From contig JAITEH010000039.1 in assembly GCA_031282125.1 (NCBI GenBank), positions 1-5,299 on the forward strand: a stretch of 5,299 nucleotides of DNA, read 5' to 3'. The number at the start of each line of letters is the position of its first letter. Positions within the stretch are counted from its first letter, which is position 1. The notes below the pieces were generated by a model, which saw nothing but the letters and a program-made list of their open reading frames with translations, ran no database searches and was not told the origin of the DNA. Below are positions 1-4,850 of this stretch, one piece after another. The stretch comes from Campylobacteraceae bacterium. GTDB lineage: Bacteria > Campylobacterota > Campylobacteria > Campylobacterales > Campylobacteraceae. A program made the translations under genes and the position numbers.

Positions 1-620
1 ACTACTTTTGAGCCTGAAAATACGGTCTTTTTCATGATATCTTTTACGCGGCGTCTTATGGTCGTCAACGGATAAAGAGCGCATATCATAACGACTGAGG
101 CTATAAGAGCCAGCTGCCACGAGTTATAAAAAAGCACGCCTATGAGAGCGATAGATGAGACTACTCTTGTGACTAAAAGCTTGACATTTGATATCAGTCC
201 GTTACACGCCGTATCTACGTCGGAGTTAAAACGAAACTGCACCTCTCCCGAGCTTGTTTTGTCAAAAAACGAAGCTTCGTAACTCATGAGGCGGTTGAAA
301 AGCTTGATTTTGAGGTCGTTTGCTATCTTTCTGCCGACCCATGTATTCAGGTAAGTGGAAGCGTAATTCAAAGAGCTTTGTAAAAGGCTGAAGACGATAA
401 TCAACACAGGTATATACGCCGTCGCGCCGACTGATTTTTCCACAAGTACGACATCCATGTATGGCTTTAACAGCAGGGCTATCAAAGCGTCCATTGAGCC
501 GACGGGAATAGTAATAACCATCGCCAGTACAGCCCGCACCCAGTACGGCTTCACAAACGGCATGATTTTTTTGTAGTTTTGTATCGTGTAAGTAGCGTTT
601 ATTTTGTCTTTTAATGCCAT
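1..620 (-). CDS. MsbA-like ABC exporter, N-terminal membrane domain (partial, runs off left edge)
   Basis: The first 206 codons of an ABC exporter are visible, read from the ATG at 620-618 (start MALKDKINATYTIQNYKKIM). The part seen is the type 1 transmembrane domain. Hydrophobic stretches lie near residues 28-50, 68-82, 148-166 and 168-185. A long cytoplasmic-loop segment at about 95-137 contains VGRKIANDLKIKLFNRLMSY followed by FFDKTSSGEVQFRFNSDVD. That FFD..S.GE..RF..D pattern is typical of MsbA/lipid A-flippase-like and related multidrug exporters. The ATP-binding domain (Walker A, signature, Walker B) would lie beyond position 1 and is not visible. Such proteins act as inner-membrane dimers; lipid A-core export is a reasonable guess, but the substrate cannot be read from this fragment. 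A GGA at 627-629 lies 6 nt before the ATG. The gene lies downstream of the MFS gene on the same strand with a 63-bp gap and may also have its own promoter. Confidence 0.88.
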   Translation of the reverse strand, partial: MALKDKINATYTIQNYKKIMPFVKPYWVRAVLAMVITIPVGSMDALIALLLKPYMDVVLVEKSVGATAYIPVLIIVFSLLQSSLNYASTYLNTWVGRKIANDLKIKLFNRLMSYEASFFDKTSSGEVQFRFNSDVDTACNGLISNVKLLVTRVVSSIALIGVLFYNSWQLALIASVVMICALYPLTTIRRRVKDIMKKTVFSGSKV

Positions 621-646
621 AATGTATCCAATTTTAATTTGGCTCT

Positions 647-655
647 ATTTTACCA
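647..655 (-). promoter_or_regulatory. Candidate promoter of the ABC exporter gene (extended -10)
   Basis: On the minus strand the gap between the MFS stop and the ABC start contains TGGTAAAAT, an extended -10 (TGn followed by TAAAAT, the hexamer at 652-647), 26 nt before the ATG. Only a poor -35 (TTAAAA near 675-670) is present, which is common in AT-rich Campylobacterota promoters. It suggests that the exporter can be transcribed independently of the MFS gene, although read-through from that gene is equally possible because no convincing terminator separates them. This is a pattern match only. Confidence 0.4.
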
Positions 656-683
656 AAATAACTCTTTAGTTTTAAAATGCCCA

Positions 684-1997
684 TTACAAATTTTTTAGAC
701 ATTGCAGAATACTTTCCTTACTCACCATTTTTGTATCAAATTTAACTATCAGTGTGGCGTCGCTGATATACCACTCTTTTATGCCTTGTGTATTTTCCAG
801 ATAATGCGGATAATCTTCCTTTAGCTCCGAAATCGGAATATATATATTTTGAAAAAAAGCGGGATTTTTTAAGGTCATCATGAAAACAAGCCAGATAATA
901 CAGACAACAAATACTCCCCAAAATATATGTGCCATGCCGTAGTATTTCAGAAAAACTCCCCCCATGACGCCGCCGCAAAATGTGCCGAAATATCCGAAAA
1001 AGTTGAAAACGCCAAGCGTTGCGCCGCGGTTTTTTACTTTGGCATATTTGCTAGCCAGTGACTGCATTAATGGTTCATGAATGTTGAAGCCTATAAAAAA
1101 CAAAATCACGCCCGCTATAAAAAACCATTCGTTTTTTGCGTATCCCATGAGACAGTAAGAGGCTATAAAAAACGCTATCCCGACACAGAGCATCTCTTTG
1201 CTTTTTTTCATCTTTTCGCCGATGATGACAGAGGGTATCATGGCGGCTATGCCAAAAATCATAGCGGGAAAATAGATATGCCAAAACTCTCTTTTGTCCC
1301 AAAGAAACTGCTGCGTCATGATGATAGGAATGCTCATAAACGCCATCGTCATGAGTGATTTTTGCAAAAAATTGGTTATATTCATGCGGTATAGATTTTC
1401 ATCTGTCAAAAGCTTCATGTAACTGACTTTTGTCTCTTTGTTGGGAGTTTTTATCTTCGGAGGATTTTTGATGCCAAAGAGTAAAAAGAGCGACAAAAAC
1501 GCCAAAAGAGCGGTAAATAAGAAAAGTTTATCTATGCCGAAGTATCCCCCTATGACAGGTCCCAATGTCATAGAAAAAGCAAAACTAAGAGCGATGATAG
1601 CCCCCATGAAAGCCATAGCTTTAGTGCGCATCTCTTCTTTGACCAAATCGCTGATAAGCGCGCTTCCCACCGCGCCCACCGCGCCCATGCCTTGAATGAA
1701 TCTTCCGATAAAAAGCGCATGTATGGAGCTTGCCTCGGCGCATATCAAAGAGCCTGCCATAAATATAACCGTCCCTGCAAAAAGCGCCTCTTTCCTTCCG
1801 AATCTATCCGACATCGCGCCGAACGGGATTTGCATGATCATTTGAGAGATTGCGTATATGCCAAGCGTTGCGCCGACCAAAATCTCATTTGCGCCGTCTA
1901 ATTCAAGCGCGTATAAAGAAAGTACGGGTAAAACGATGAAAAGCCCCAAAAATCGCAGTGCAATGATGAGGGTTACAGGGAAAATTGCTTTAAACAT
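684..1997 (-). CDS. MFS transporter with C-terminal ferredoxin-like domain (YajR-like)
   Basis: A 437-residue inner-membrane secondary transporter of the major facilitator superfamily, with about 12 hydrophobic segments. Motif A of the cytoplasmic loop between TM2 and TM3 is complete (GAMSDRFGRK, residues 60-69). RFIQGMGAVG (99-108) matches the TM4 motif, and GPVIGG (146-151) resembles the antiporter motif C in TM5. A hydrophilic central loop (about 178-205) joins the two halves. After the last membrane helix (ending near 376) come about 60 soluble residues (378-437) with a beta-alpha-beta-beta-alpha look, including WYISDATLIVKFDTKMVSKE. This resembles the small ferredoxin-like YAM domain known from E. 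coli YajR, which is of similar total length. The substrate is unknown; drug or metabolite:proton antiport is the family-level inference. I chose the ATG at 1997 because AAAGG (2011-2007) lies 9 nt before it. The ATG 39 nt further upstream (2036) has a poor ribosome site and lies upstream of the likely -10 box. Confidence 0.87.
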   Translation of the reverse strand: MFKAIFPVTLIIALRFLGLFIVLPVLSLYALELDGANEILVGATLGIYAISQMIMQIPFGAMSDRFGRKEALFAGTVIFMAGSLICAEASSIHALFIGRFIQGMGAVGAVGSALISDLVKEEMRTKAMAFMGAIIALSFAFSMTLGPVIGGYFGIDKLFLFTALLAFLSLFLLFGIKNPPKIKTPNKETKVSYMKLLTDENLYRMNITNFLQKSLMTMAFMSIPIIMTQQFLWDKREFWHIYFPAMIFGIAAMIPSVIIGEKMKKSKEMLCVGIAFFIASYCLMGYAKNEWFFIAGVILFFIGFNIHEPLMQSLASKYAKVKNRGATLGVFNFFGYFGTFCGGVMGGVFLKYYGMAHIFWGVFVVCIIWLVFMMTLKNPAFFQNIYIPISELKEDYPHYLENTQGIKEWYISDATLIVKFDTKMVSKESILQCLKNL

Positions 1998-2006
1998 TAG
2001 AATAAA

Positions 2007-2011
2007 CCTTT
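2007..2011 (-). promoter_or_regulatory. Ribosome binding site that fixes the MFS start
   Basis: AAAGG on the minus strand, 9 nt before the ATG at 1997. It supports this start over the longer reading frame beginning at 2036, whose upstream sequence offers only AAGAAAA. Confidence 0.6.
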
Positions 2012-2025
2012 GAAATATTAGGACA

Positions 2026-2031
2026 ATTATA
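2026..2031 (-). promoter_or_regulatory. Candidate -10 box of the MFS gene
   Basis: A perfect TATAAT on the minus strand (2031-2026), preceded by TGAC. Transcription would be expected to begin near 2019, giving a leader of roughly 20 nt before the ATG at 1997. No good -35 is visible at 17-nt spacing. A transcript from here could not include the alternative upstream ATG at 2036. The element lies in the divergent region shared with rdgB. Confidence 0.5.
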
Positions 2032-2080
2032 GTCATTTTTCTTAAAAGTACGAATATGTTATCTTTTTAAAGCAAAAAAT

Positions 2081-2089
2081 TGTTAAAAT
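2081..2089 (+). promoter_or_regulatory. Candidate promoter of the rdgB-dehydrogenase pair (extended -10)
   Basis: TGTTAAAAT, an extended -10 (TGn plus TAAAAT at 2084-2089), 25 nt before the ATG at 2115. It has the same TGnTAAAAT form as the element before the ABC exporter. No clear -35 is seen. It faces away from the MFS promoter, so the roughly 117-bp gap serves both directions. Confidence 0.45.
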
Positions 2090-2114
2090 CAATTTCTTAT
2101 TTTTGGGAGCAGAC

Positions 2115-2717
2115 ATGAGGATAATTTTAGCCAGTTCAAACAAGGGCAAAATAGCCGAATTTAAAGCCTATTTAAGCGGTTACGAAGTGCTGTCGTACAG
2201 CGAAGTCATGGAGCCTTTCGAGATAGAAGAGTACGGCAAAAGCTTCAAAGAAAACGCTATCATCAAATCCCGCGCCGTTTTTGACAAACTAAACGATAAA
2301 AATGCTATTGTTTTGTCGGATGACAGCGGTATAAGCGTGCCGCTTTTGGGCGGAATACCGGGGATTTACAGCGCGCGCTTTGCAGGAAAAGAGGCAAATG
2401 CCAAAAAAAATCTCGAACTTTTAATCCAAAAACTTAAAGATGCAGGCGTTGAAAGAGCAAAAGCATTTTACACAGCCGCTATCGCACTTTCGACCAGTGA
2501 GGGCGATTTTAGCGTGCATGGATGGATGTATGGCGAGGCGGTTACAAATCCTAAAGGCAGCAACGGCTTCGGGTATGACCCGATGTTTATCCCTAAAGGA
2601 TTTGACAAAACATTAGGAGAGCTTGAGGCAAGCGTTAAAGAGCAGTTTTCACATCGTGCGCGCGCATTGAAGCTGGCGCTGATTTTACTAAAAACATTAA
2701 CTAAGGACAGAAAATGA
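2115..2717 (+). CDS. rdgB: Non-canonical purine NTP pyrophosphatase (RdgB/HAM1 family)
   Basis: A 200-residue cytosolic enzyme of the Ham1/RdgB family. It hydrolyses dITP, ITP and XTP to the monophosphate and pyrophosphate, keeping deaminated purines out of DNA and RNA. The family hallmarks appear in order: ASSNKGKIAEF near the N-terminus (6-16; nucleotide-binding S/TxNxxK), LSDDSGISV (67-75) with the paired aspartates 69-70 that include the catalytic/metal residue, PGIYSARFAG (82-91), the base-recognition stretch GSNGFGYDPMFIP (148-160), and SHRARAL (179-185). The length matches E. coli RdgB (197 residues), so the gene looks intact. The start is the ATG at 2115 with GGGAG (2105-2109) 5 nt upstream. 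A TTG four codons earlier is rejected because it would overlap that ribosome site. The stop overlaps the next gene by ATGA, so the two are probably one transcription unit. Confidence 0.95.
   Translation: MRIILASSNKGKIAEFKAYLSGYEVLSYSEVMEPFEIEEYGKSFKENAIIKSRAVFDKLNDKNAIVLSDDSGISVPLLGGIPGIYSARFAGKEANAKKNLELLIQKLKDAGVERAKAFYTAAIALSTSEGDFSVHGWMYGEAVTNPKGSNGFGYDPMFIPKGFDKTLGELEASVKEQFSHRARALKLALILLKTLTKDRK
2703..2717 (+). promoter_or_regulatory. Ribosome binding site and ATGA stop-start overlap coupling two genes
   Basis: AAGGA (2703-2707) lies in the last codons of rdgB, 6 nt before the next ATG (2714-2716), which shares ATGA with the rdgB TGA stop (2715-2717). This arrangement usually gives translational coupling, so the pyrophosphatase and the dehydrogenase are likely made from one mRNA. 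Confidence 0.75.
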
Positions 2718-3931
2718 ACGGAACTATTTTGATAATCGGAGCTGGCGGAGTCAGCAGAGTAGCCACAACAAAATGTGCGTTAAATTCGGATGTTTTCAAA
2801 AAAATAGTCTTGGCAAGCCGCACAAAAAGCAAATGCGATGAAATCGCAAGCGACATCAAAAAAAGACAGCATGTGGAGATCGAAACGGCAAAAGTTGATG
2901 CCGACAGCGTGGAAGAGCTTACGGCGTTGATAGATAAAGTTAAGCCCGACATCGTCCTAAATCTTGCCTTGCCTTATCAGGATTTGACTATCATGGACGC
3001 TTGTTTAAAATCAAAAGTGTATTATATAGATACGGCAAATTATGAGCATCCTGACGTTGCGAAATTTGAATACAAACTTCAATGGGCAAAAAATGAAGAT
3101 TTCAAAAAAGCGGGCATTTTAGGACTTTTGGGAAGCGGATTTGACCCTGGGGTTACAAATGTTTTTTGCGCGTACGCTGCGCAAAATCTTTTTGACGAGA
3201 TTAACGAGATAGATATACTTGACTGCAACGCGGGCGATCACGGATACCCTTTTGCTACGAATTTTAACCCCGAGATAAATTTACGGGAAGTCAGCGCAAA
3301 AGGCAGATATTGGGAAGAGGGCAAATGGATAGAGACCGAACCGATGGCTATAAAAATGGTCTGGGATTACCCAAAAGTCGGACCAAAAGACAGCTATCTT
3401 TTGTATCATGAAGAGCTTGAGAGTTTAGTAAAAAACATCAAAGGATTGAAACGAATACGCTTTTTCATGACATTTGGGCAGAGCTATCTTACGCACATGA
3501 AGTGTTTGGAAAATGTCGGAATGCTTGGCATCAACGAAGTAGACCACAACGGAATGAAGATAGTGCCGATACAGTTTTTGAAGACGCTTTTGCCTGATCC
3601 TGCGAGTTTGGGCGCCAGAACAAAAGGCAAAACGAATATAGGCTGCGTCATAAGCGGCATCAGTAAAGGCCAAAAAAGAAAGGTTTATATCTACAATGTC
3701 TGCGACCACGAAGAGTGCTACAAGGAGACTTTGGCGCAGGCGGTGAGCTACACGACGGGTGTTCCTGCTATGATAGGAGCCAAACTCGTGATGCAAAACA
3801 GATGGAAAGGCAGCGGCGTTTTCAATATGGAAGACTTTGACGCTAAACCTTTCATGGAAGAGCTGAATAAACAAGGCCTGCCTTGGGAGATAATAGAACT
3901 AAAACCTGATGAGAGTTTTGAGGTAAAGTAA
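2714..3931 (+). CDS. Carboxynorspermidine/carboxyspermidine dehydrogenase (saccharopine dehydrogenase family)
   Basis: A 405-residue cytosolic oxidoreductase. The N-terminus has a Rossmann dinucleotide site, ILIIGAGGVSRVATTKCA, with the glycine motif at residues 9-12. SRTKSK (35-40) follows the second strand and suits NADPH phosphate binding. Further conserved blocks are NLALPYQD (83-90), YYIDTANYE (103-111), GSGFDPGVTNVF (140-151), DCNAGDHGYPFATNFNPE (170-187), TFGQSYLTHMKCLENVGMLG (253-272), and TTGVPAMIGAKLV near the C-terminus (347-359). These, with the length, fit the CASDH/CANSDH branch rather than true saccharopine dehydrogenase. The reaction couples L-aspartate beta-semialdehyde to putrescine (or 1,3-diaminopropane) and reduces the Schiff base with NADPH, giving carboxy(nor)spermidine. 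The next gene encodes the matching decarboxylase, which strongly supports the call. Norspermidine versus spermidine cannot be decided from sequence; spermidine is the known product in Campylobacter jejuni. Confidence 0.9.
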   Translation: MNGTILIIGAGGVSRVATTKCALNSDVFKKIVLASRTKSKCDEIASDIKKRQHVEIETAKVDADSVEELTALIDKVKPDIVLNLALPYQDLTIMDACLKSKVYYIDTANYEHPDVAKFEYKLQWAKNEDFKKAGILGLLGSGFDPGVTNVFCAYAAQNLFDEINEIDILDCNAGDHGYPFATNFNPEINLREVSAKGRYWEEGKWIETEPMAIKMVWDYPKVGPKDSYLLYHEELESLVKNIKGLKRIRFFMTFGQSYLTHMKCLENVGMLGINEVDHNGMKIVPIQFLKTLLPDPASLGARTKGKTNIGCVISGISKGQKRKVYIYNVCDHEECYKETLAQAVSYTTGVPAMIGAKLVMQNRWKGSGVFNMEDFDAKPFMEELNKQGLPWEIIELKPDESFEVK

Positions 3932-3956
3932 GAGGTATTTGAATTTTCGTTTCTTT

Positions 3957-4035
3957 CGTCATTCCCGCGACCGAACGGCAAGCTTCTGAAGGAAGCGTAT
4001 ACCGTGAGGGGAGGCGGGAATCCATCTTCTGATGG
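3957..4035 (+). repeat. REP-like palindrome A (family 1, enlarged loop)
   Basis: Begins CGTCATTCCCGCG and ends GCGGGAATCCATCTTCT. The outer 8-bp stem is ATTCCCGC (3961-3968) with GCGGGAAT (4014-4021). Other family 1 copies have a loop of a few bases. Here the loop is 45 nt and contains its own nested hairpin: ACGG (3975-3978) with CCGT (4002-4005), then GCTTC (3982-3986) with GAAGC (3992-3996). A small hairpin, CCATC/GATGG (4022-4026 and 4031-4035), follows directly. It lies 25 bp after the dehydrogenase stop. Confidence 0.75.
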
Positions 4036-4110
4036 AAAAACTTTAATTATTTTACATGTTTTCTCTTTTTAATTGCAACCGCATTATTTTATAACTAACC
4101 TTTTCTTTTT

Positions 4111-4137
4111 GGATTCCCGTTTTCACAGGAATGACAC
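4111..4137 (-). repeat. REP-like palindrome B (family 1, degenerate)
   Basis: Reads GGATTCCCG at its left and GGAATGACAC at its right, the reverse orientation of copy A. Only ATTCC/GGAAT (4113-4117 and 4128-4132) still pair, and the GC-rich centre is replaced by TTTTCACA. With A it forms an inverted pair about 90 bp apart, as in REPIN-type doublets. Confidence 0.6.
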
Positions 4138-4157
4138 AAATCCACCACGCCTCCCAA

Positions 4158-4187
4158 TTCCGTCATTCCCGCGCAGGCGGGAATCCA
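4158..4187 (+). repeat. REP-like palindrome C (family 1), left arm of a 30-bp perfect inverted pair
   Basis: Compact family 1 unit: ATTCCCGC (4165-4172), loop GCAG, GCGGGAAT (4177-4184), headed by TTCCGTC. The 30 bases are exactly repeated, inverted, at 4643-4672. Similar ATTCCCGC/GCGGGAAT palindromes are widespread in bacterial intergenic DNA (known as dRS3-type in Neisseria and REP-like elsewhere). Confidence 0.8.
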
Positions 4188-4214
4188 AAAACTAAAAATG
4201 TAAAAACCTCATTA

Positions 4215-4246
4215 TGTCATTGCGAGCGTAGCGAAGCAATCCAGAA
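4215..4246 (+). repeat. REP-like palindrome D (family 2), left arm
   Basis: Family 2 unit TGTCATTGCGAGCGTAGCG followed by AAGCAATCCAGAA. The outer stem is ATTGC (4219-4223) with GCAAT (4236-4240). It is the shortest of the family 2 copies, lacking the extra bases seen in E. ATCTTCTGAT follows at 4251-4260, identical to the sequence after copy A (4024-4033). Confidence 0.72.
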
Positions 4247-4258
4247 ACTTATCTTCTG

Positions 4259-4287
4259 ATTGCTAAGACACAAAGTGTCTTAGCAAT
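4259..4287. repeat. Perfect 13-bp hairpin
   Basis: ATTGCTAAGACAC (4259-4271) pairs without mismatch to GTGTCTTAGCAAT (4275-4287) across a 3-nt AAA loop. The ends (GATTGCT and AGCAATGA) match the ends of family 2 REP units in reverse orientation, so it may be a family 2 copy whose centre has become a perfect palindrome. Neither strand has a T-run after the stem, so a classic intrinsic terminator is unlikely. Confidence 0.8.
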
Positions 4288-4310
4288 GAAGTAAATAGTA
4301 ATCTTTAAAC

Positions 4311-4461
4311 CCACGCATTTGTGTCGCCAATGTATTTTTGATTTTGCGAGGATAAAGCGTGAGGACTTGTTTGAAGTTGTTGCTTGCAACAACGAGTCCC
4401 GCAACGCCCGAGCAAAATAAAAATACGAGGGTATCCTAATAAGGACGACACAACCGCGTGG
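4311..4461. repeat. 151-nt branched inverted repeat, possible structured RNA or cruciform element
   Basis: The outer stem is CCACGC (4311-4316) with GCGTGG (4456-4461), then a 2-nt internal loop, then TTGTGTCG (4319-4326) with CGACACAA (4446-4453). Inside are two branches. The long one is GTATTTTT (4332-4339) with AAAAATAC (4419-4426), a one-base bulge, ATTTTGC (4341-4347) with GCAAAAT (4412-4418), GCGT/ACGC (4357-4360, 4404-4407), GGACT/AGTCC (4363-4367, 4395-4399) and a tip GTTGTTG/CAACAAC (4376-4382, 4387-4393). The short one is TCCT/AGGA (4434-4437, 4442-4445), abutting the outer stem. Together they give a three-way junction. The strand and any function are unknown. A 71-codon open frame across it is not believed to be a gene. 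Confidence 0.65.
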
Positions 4462-4474
4462 CAAGTTCTTTGCT

Positions 4475-4498
4475 TCTTTCTTGCTTGGTCAAGAAAGA
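4475..4498. repeat. 9-bp perfect hairpin
   Basis: TCTTTCTTG (4475-4483) pairs with CAAGAAAGA (4490-4498) over a 6-nt loop CTTGGT. It follows the branched inverted repeat by 13 nt and belongs to the same structured core. There is no T-run downstream. Confidence 0.75.
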
Positions 4499-4501
4499 CA
4501 G

Positions 4502-4525
4502 TCGCAAAGGCTTTAGACTTTGCGA
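4502..4525. repeat. 8-bp perfect hairpin
   Basis: TCGCAAAG (4502-4509) pairs with CTTTGCGA (4518-4525) over the loop GCTTTAGA. It is the last structure in the core, only 3 nt after the preceding hairpin, and is followed by the AT-rich stretch AATAAAAAGG. Confidence 0.72.
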
Positions 4526-4548
4526 AATAAAAAGGAATTGAAAATATA

Positions 4549-4597
4549 TTCTGGATTGCTTCGTCGCTAACGCTCCTCGCAATGACGGAATGACATA
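4549..4597 (-). repeat. REP-like palindrome E (family 2), right arm
   Basis: Reverse-orientation family 2 unit. It has TTCTGGATTGCTTCG (4549-4563), a perfect inverted match to 4232-4246, and CTCGCAATGAC (4576-4586), inverted to the left end of D. The outer stem is ATTGC (4555-4559) with GCAAT (4579-4583). It is longer than D, with added bases in the centre and an extra GGAATGAC at the outer end, so that GTCATT occurs twice on the minus strand. Confidence 0.72.
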
Positions 4598-4636
4598 GTT
4601 ACTTTGCAATTTCATAATTGTTGTAATAACAAAAAG

Positions 4637-4672
4637 AGAAGATGGATTCCCGCCTGCGCGGGAATGACGGAA
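4637..4672 (-). repeat. REP-like palindrome F (family 1), right arm of the 30-bp inverted pair
   Basis: AGAAGATGGATT (4637-4648) runs into the compact palindrome ATTCCCGC/GCGGGAAT (inverted copy of C). Positions 4643-4672 are an exact inverted copy of 4158-4187. The AGAAGATGGATT flank also occurs in copy G and, inverted, in copy A, which suggests that it is part of the full repeat unit. Confidence 0.8.
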
Positions 4673-4709
4673 AAAGCAGATTGATATGTAACTCGACCTA
4701 TGGTGATAT

Positions 4710-4746
4710 AGAAGATGGATTGTTGTGTTTACGCTCGCAATAACGG
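4710..4746 (-). repeat. REP-like palindrome G (family 2, degenerate)
   Basis: AGAAGATGGATTG at 4710-4722, then TTACGCTCGCAATAACGG at 4729-4746. It is recognisable as a family 2 unit in reverse orientation by comparison with E (GGATTGCTTCG, AACGCT, CTCGCAATGACGG). Several substitutions have weakened the stem to ATTG (4719-4722) with CAAT (4738-4741), so it looks like an old copy. Confidence 0.6.
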
Positions 4747-4815
4747 ATAAATAACAACCCAATTATACTTGTTTAAAGTACAATTTCTAACGACAGCTTT
4801 ATAAGATTAATGCGT

Positions 4816-4821
4816 TATAAT
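4816..4821 (+). promoter_or_regulatory. Candidate -10 box of nspC
   Basis: A perfect TATAAT 29 nt before the GTG start. ACGACA (4790-4795) could be a -35 but at a long 20-nt spacing. A second weaker -10-like TACAAT lies at 4779-4784. The box lies beyond the last repeat, consistent with nspC having its own promoter rather than depending on read-through across 919 bp of palindromes. Confidence 0.45.
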
Positions 4822-4850
4822 TTGCGTATTGAAAAACTAAAAGGTATCAT

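Larger units (their letters stand above)
4213..4597. mobile_element. Candidate MITE/REPIN-like non-autonomous element
   Basis: Bounded by inverted repeats D (4213-4246) and E (4549-4597). The ends read TATGTCATT (4213-4221) and AATGACATA (4589-4597), a 9-bp perfect inverted repeat with TA outermost. The inner arms share GTCATTGCGAG and CGAAGCAATCCAGAA (4232-4246, inverted at 4549-4563). The two arms differ by short insertions in E. About 300 bp between the arms hold four further secondary structures and no gene. No transposase is encoded, so mobilisation in trans (for example by an IS200-like REP transposase or another transposase acting on the TIRs) is inference. An alternative is two independent REP copies that happen to flank a structured repeat. 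Confidence 0.5.
3932..4850. other. Repeat-rich non-coding gap between the two polyamine genes
   Basis: No credible gene lies in these 919 bp. The interval holds at least seven REP-like palindromes of two families, several additional strong hairpins and a long branched inverted repeat, each listed separately. In order the repeat orientations are: A forward, B reverse, C forward, D forward, structured core, E reverse, F reverse, G reverse. The linkers (for example 4037-4110, 4596-4636 and 4673-4709) are AT-rich and show nothing recognisable. The last roughly 100 bp (4747-4850) are plain AT-rich promoter and leader of nspC. No canonical hairpin-plus-T-run terminator was found after the dehydrogenase, so the palindromes may protect or end that transcript. 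Confidence 0.85.

Noticed and set aside
621..683. Terminator between the MFS and ABC genes
   Set aside because: Only very weak stems are present (AACT/AGTT and TTTGG/CCAAA) without a proper T-run.
1998..2036. N-terminal extension of the MFS protein starting at 2036
   Set aside because: The -10 box (2026-2031) would lie inside the extension. The ribosome site and the usual short MFS N-terminus favour 1997.
2103..2114. TTG start for rdgB four codons upstream
   Set aside because: The GGGAG ribosome site lies within these bases and is well placed for the ATG at 2115. The family N-terminus also begins at MRIILASSN.
4348..4411. Kink-turn in the long arm of the branched repeat
   Set aside because: The tandem G.A pairs directly abut a paired C-G on both strands, so the 3-nt bulge in the position required for a canonical kink-turn is missing.
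4249..4464. A 71-codon minus-strand open frame over the branched inverted repeat
   Set aside because: It is explained by the palindromic DNA. There is no family resemblance and no convincing start signal.
3957..4746. CRISPR array
   Set aside because: The repeats are palindromes in both orientations with irregular spacing and two sequence families. There are no uniform spacers and no cas genes.
4436..4762. A 108-codon minus-strand open frame across repeats E, F and G
   Set aside because: Its translation contains HSRAGGNP and SLRGALATKQS, the products of reading through these two REP families. It has no ribosome site and spans palindromes, so it is not a real gene.
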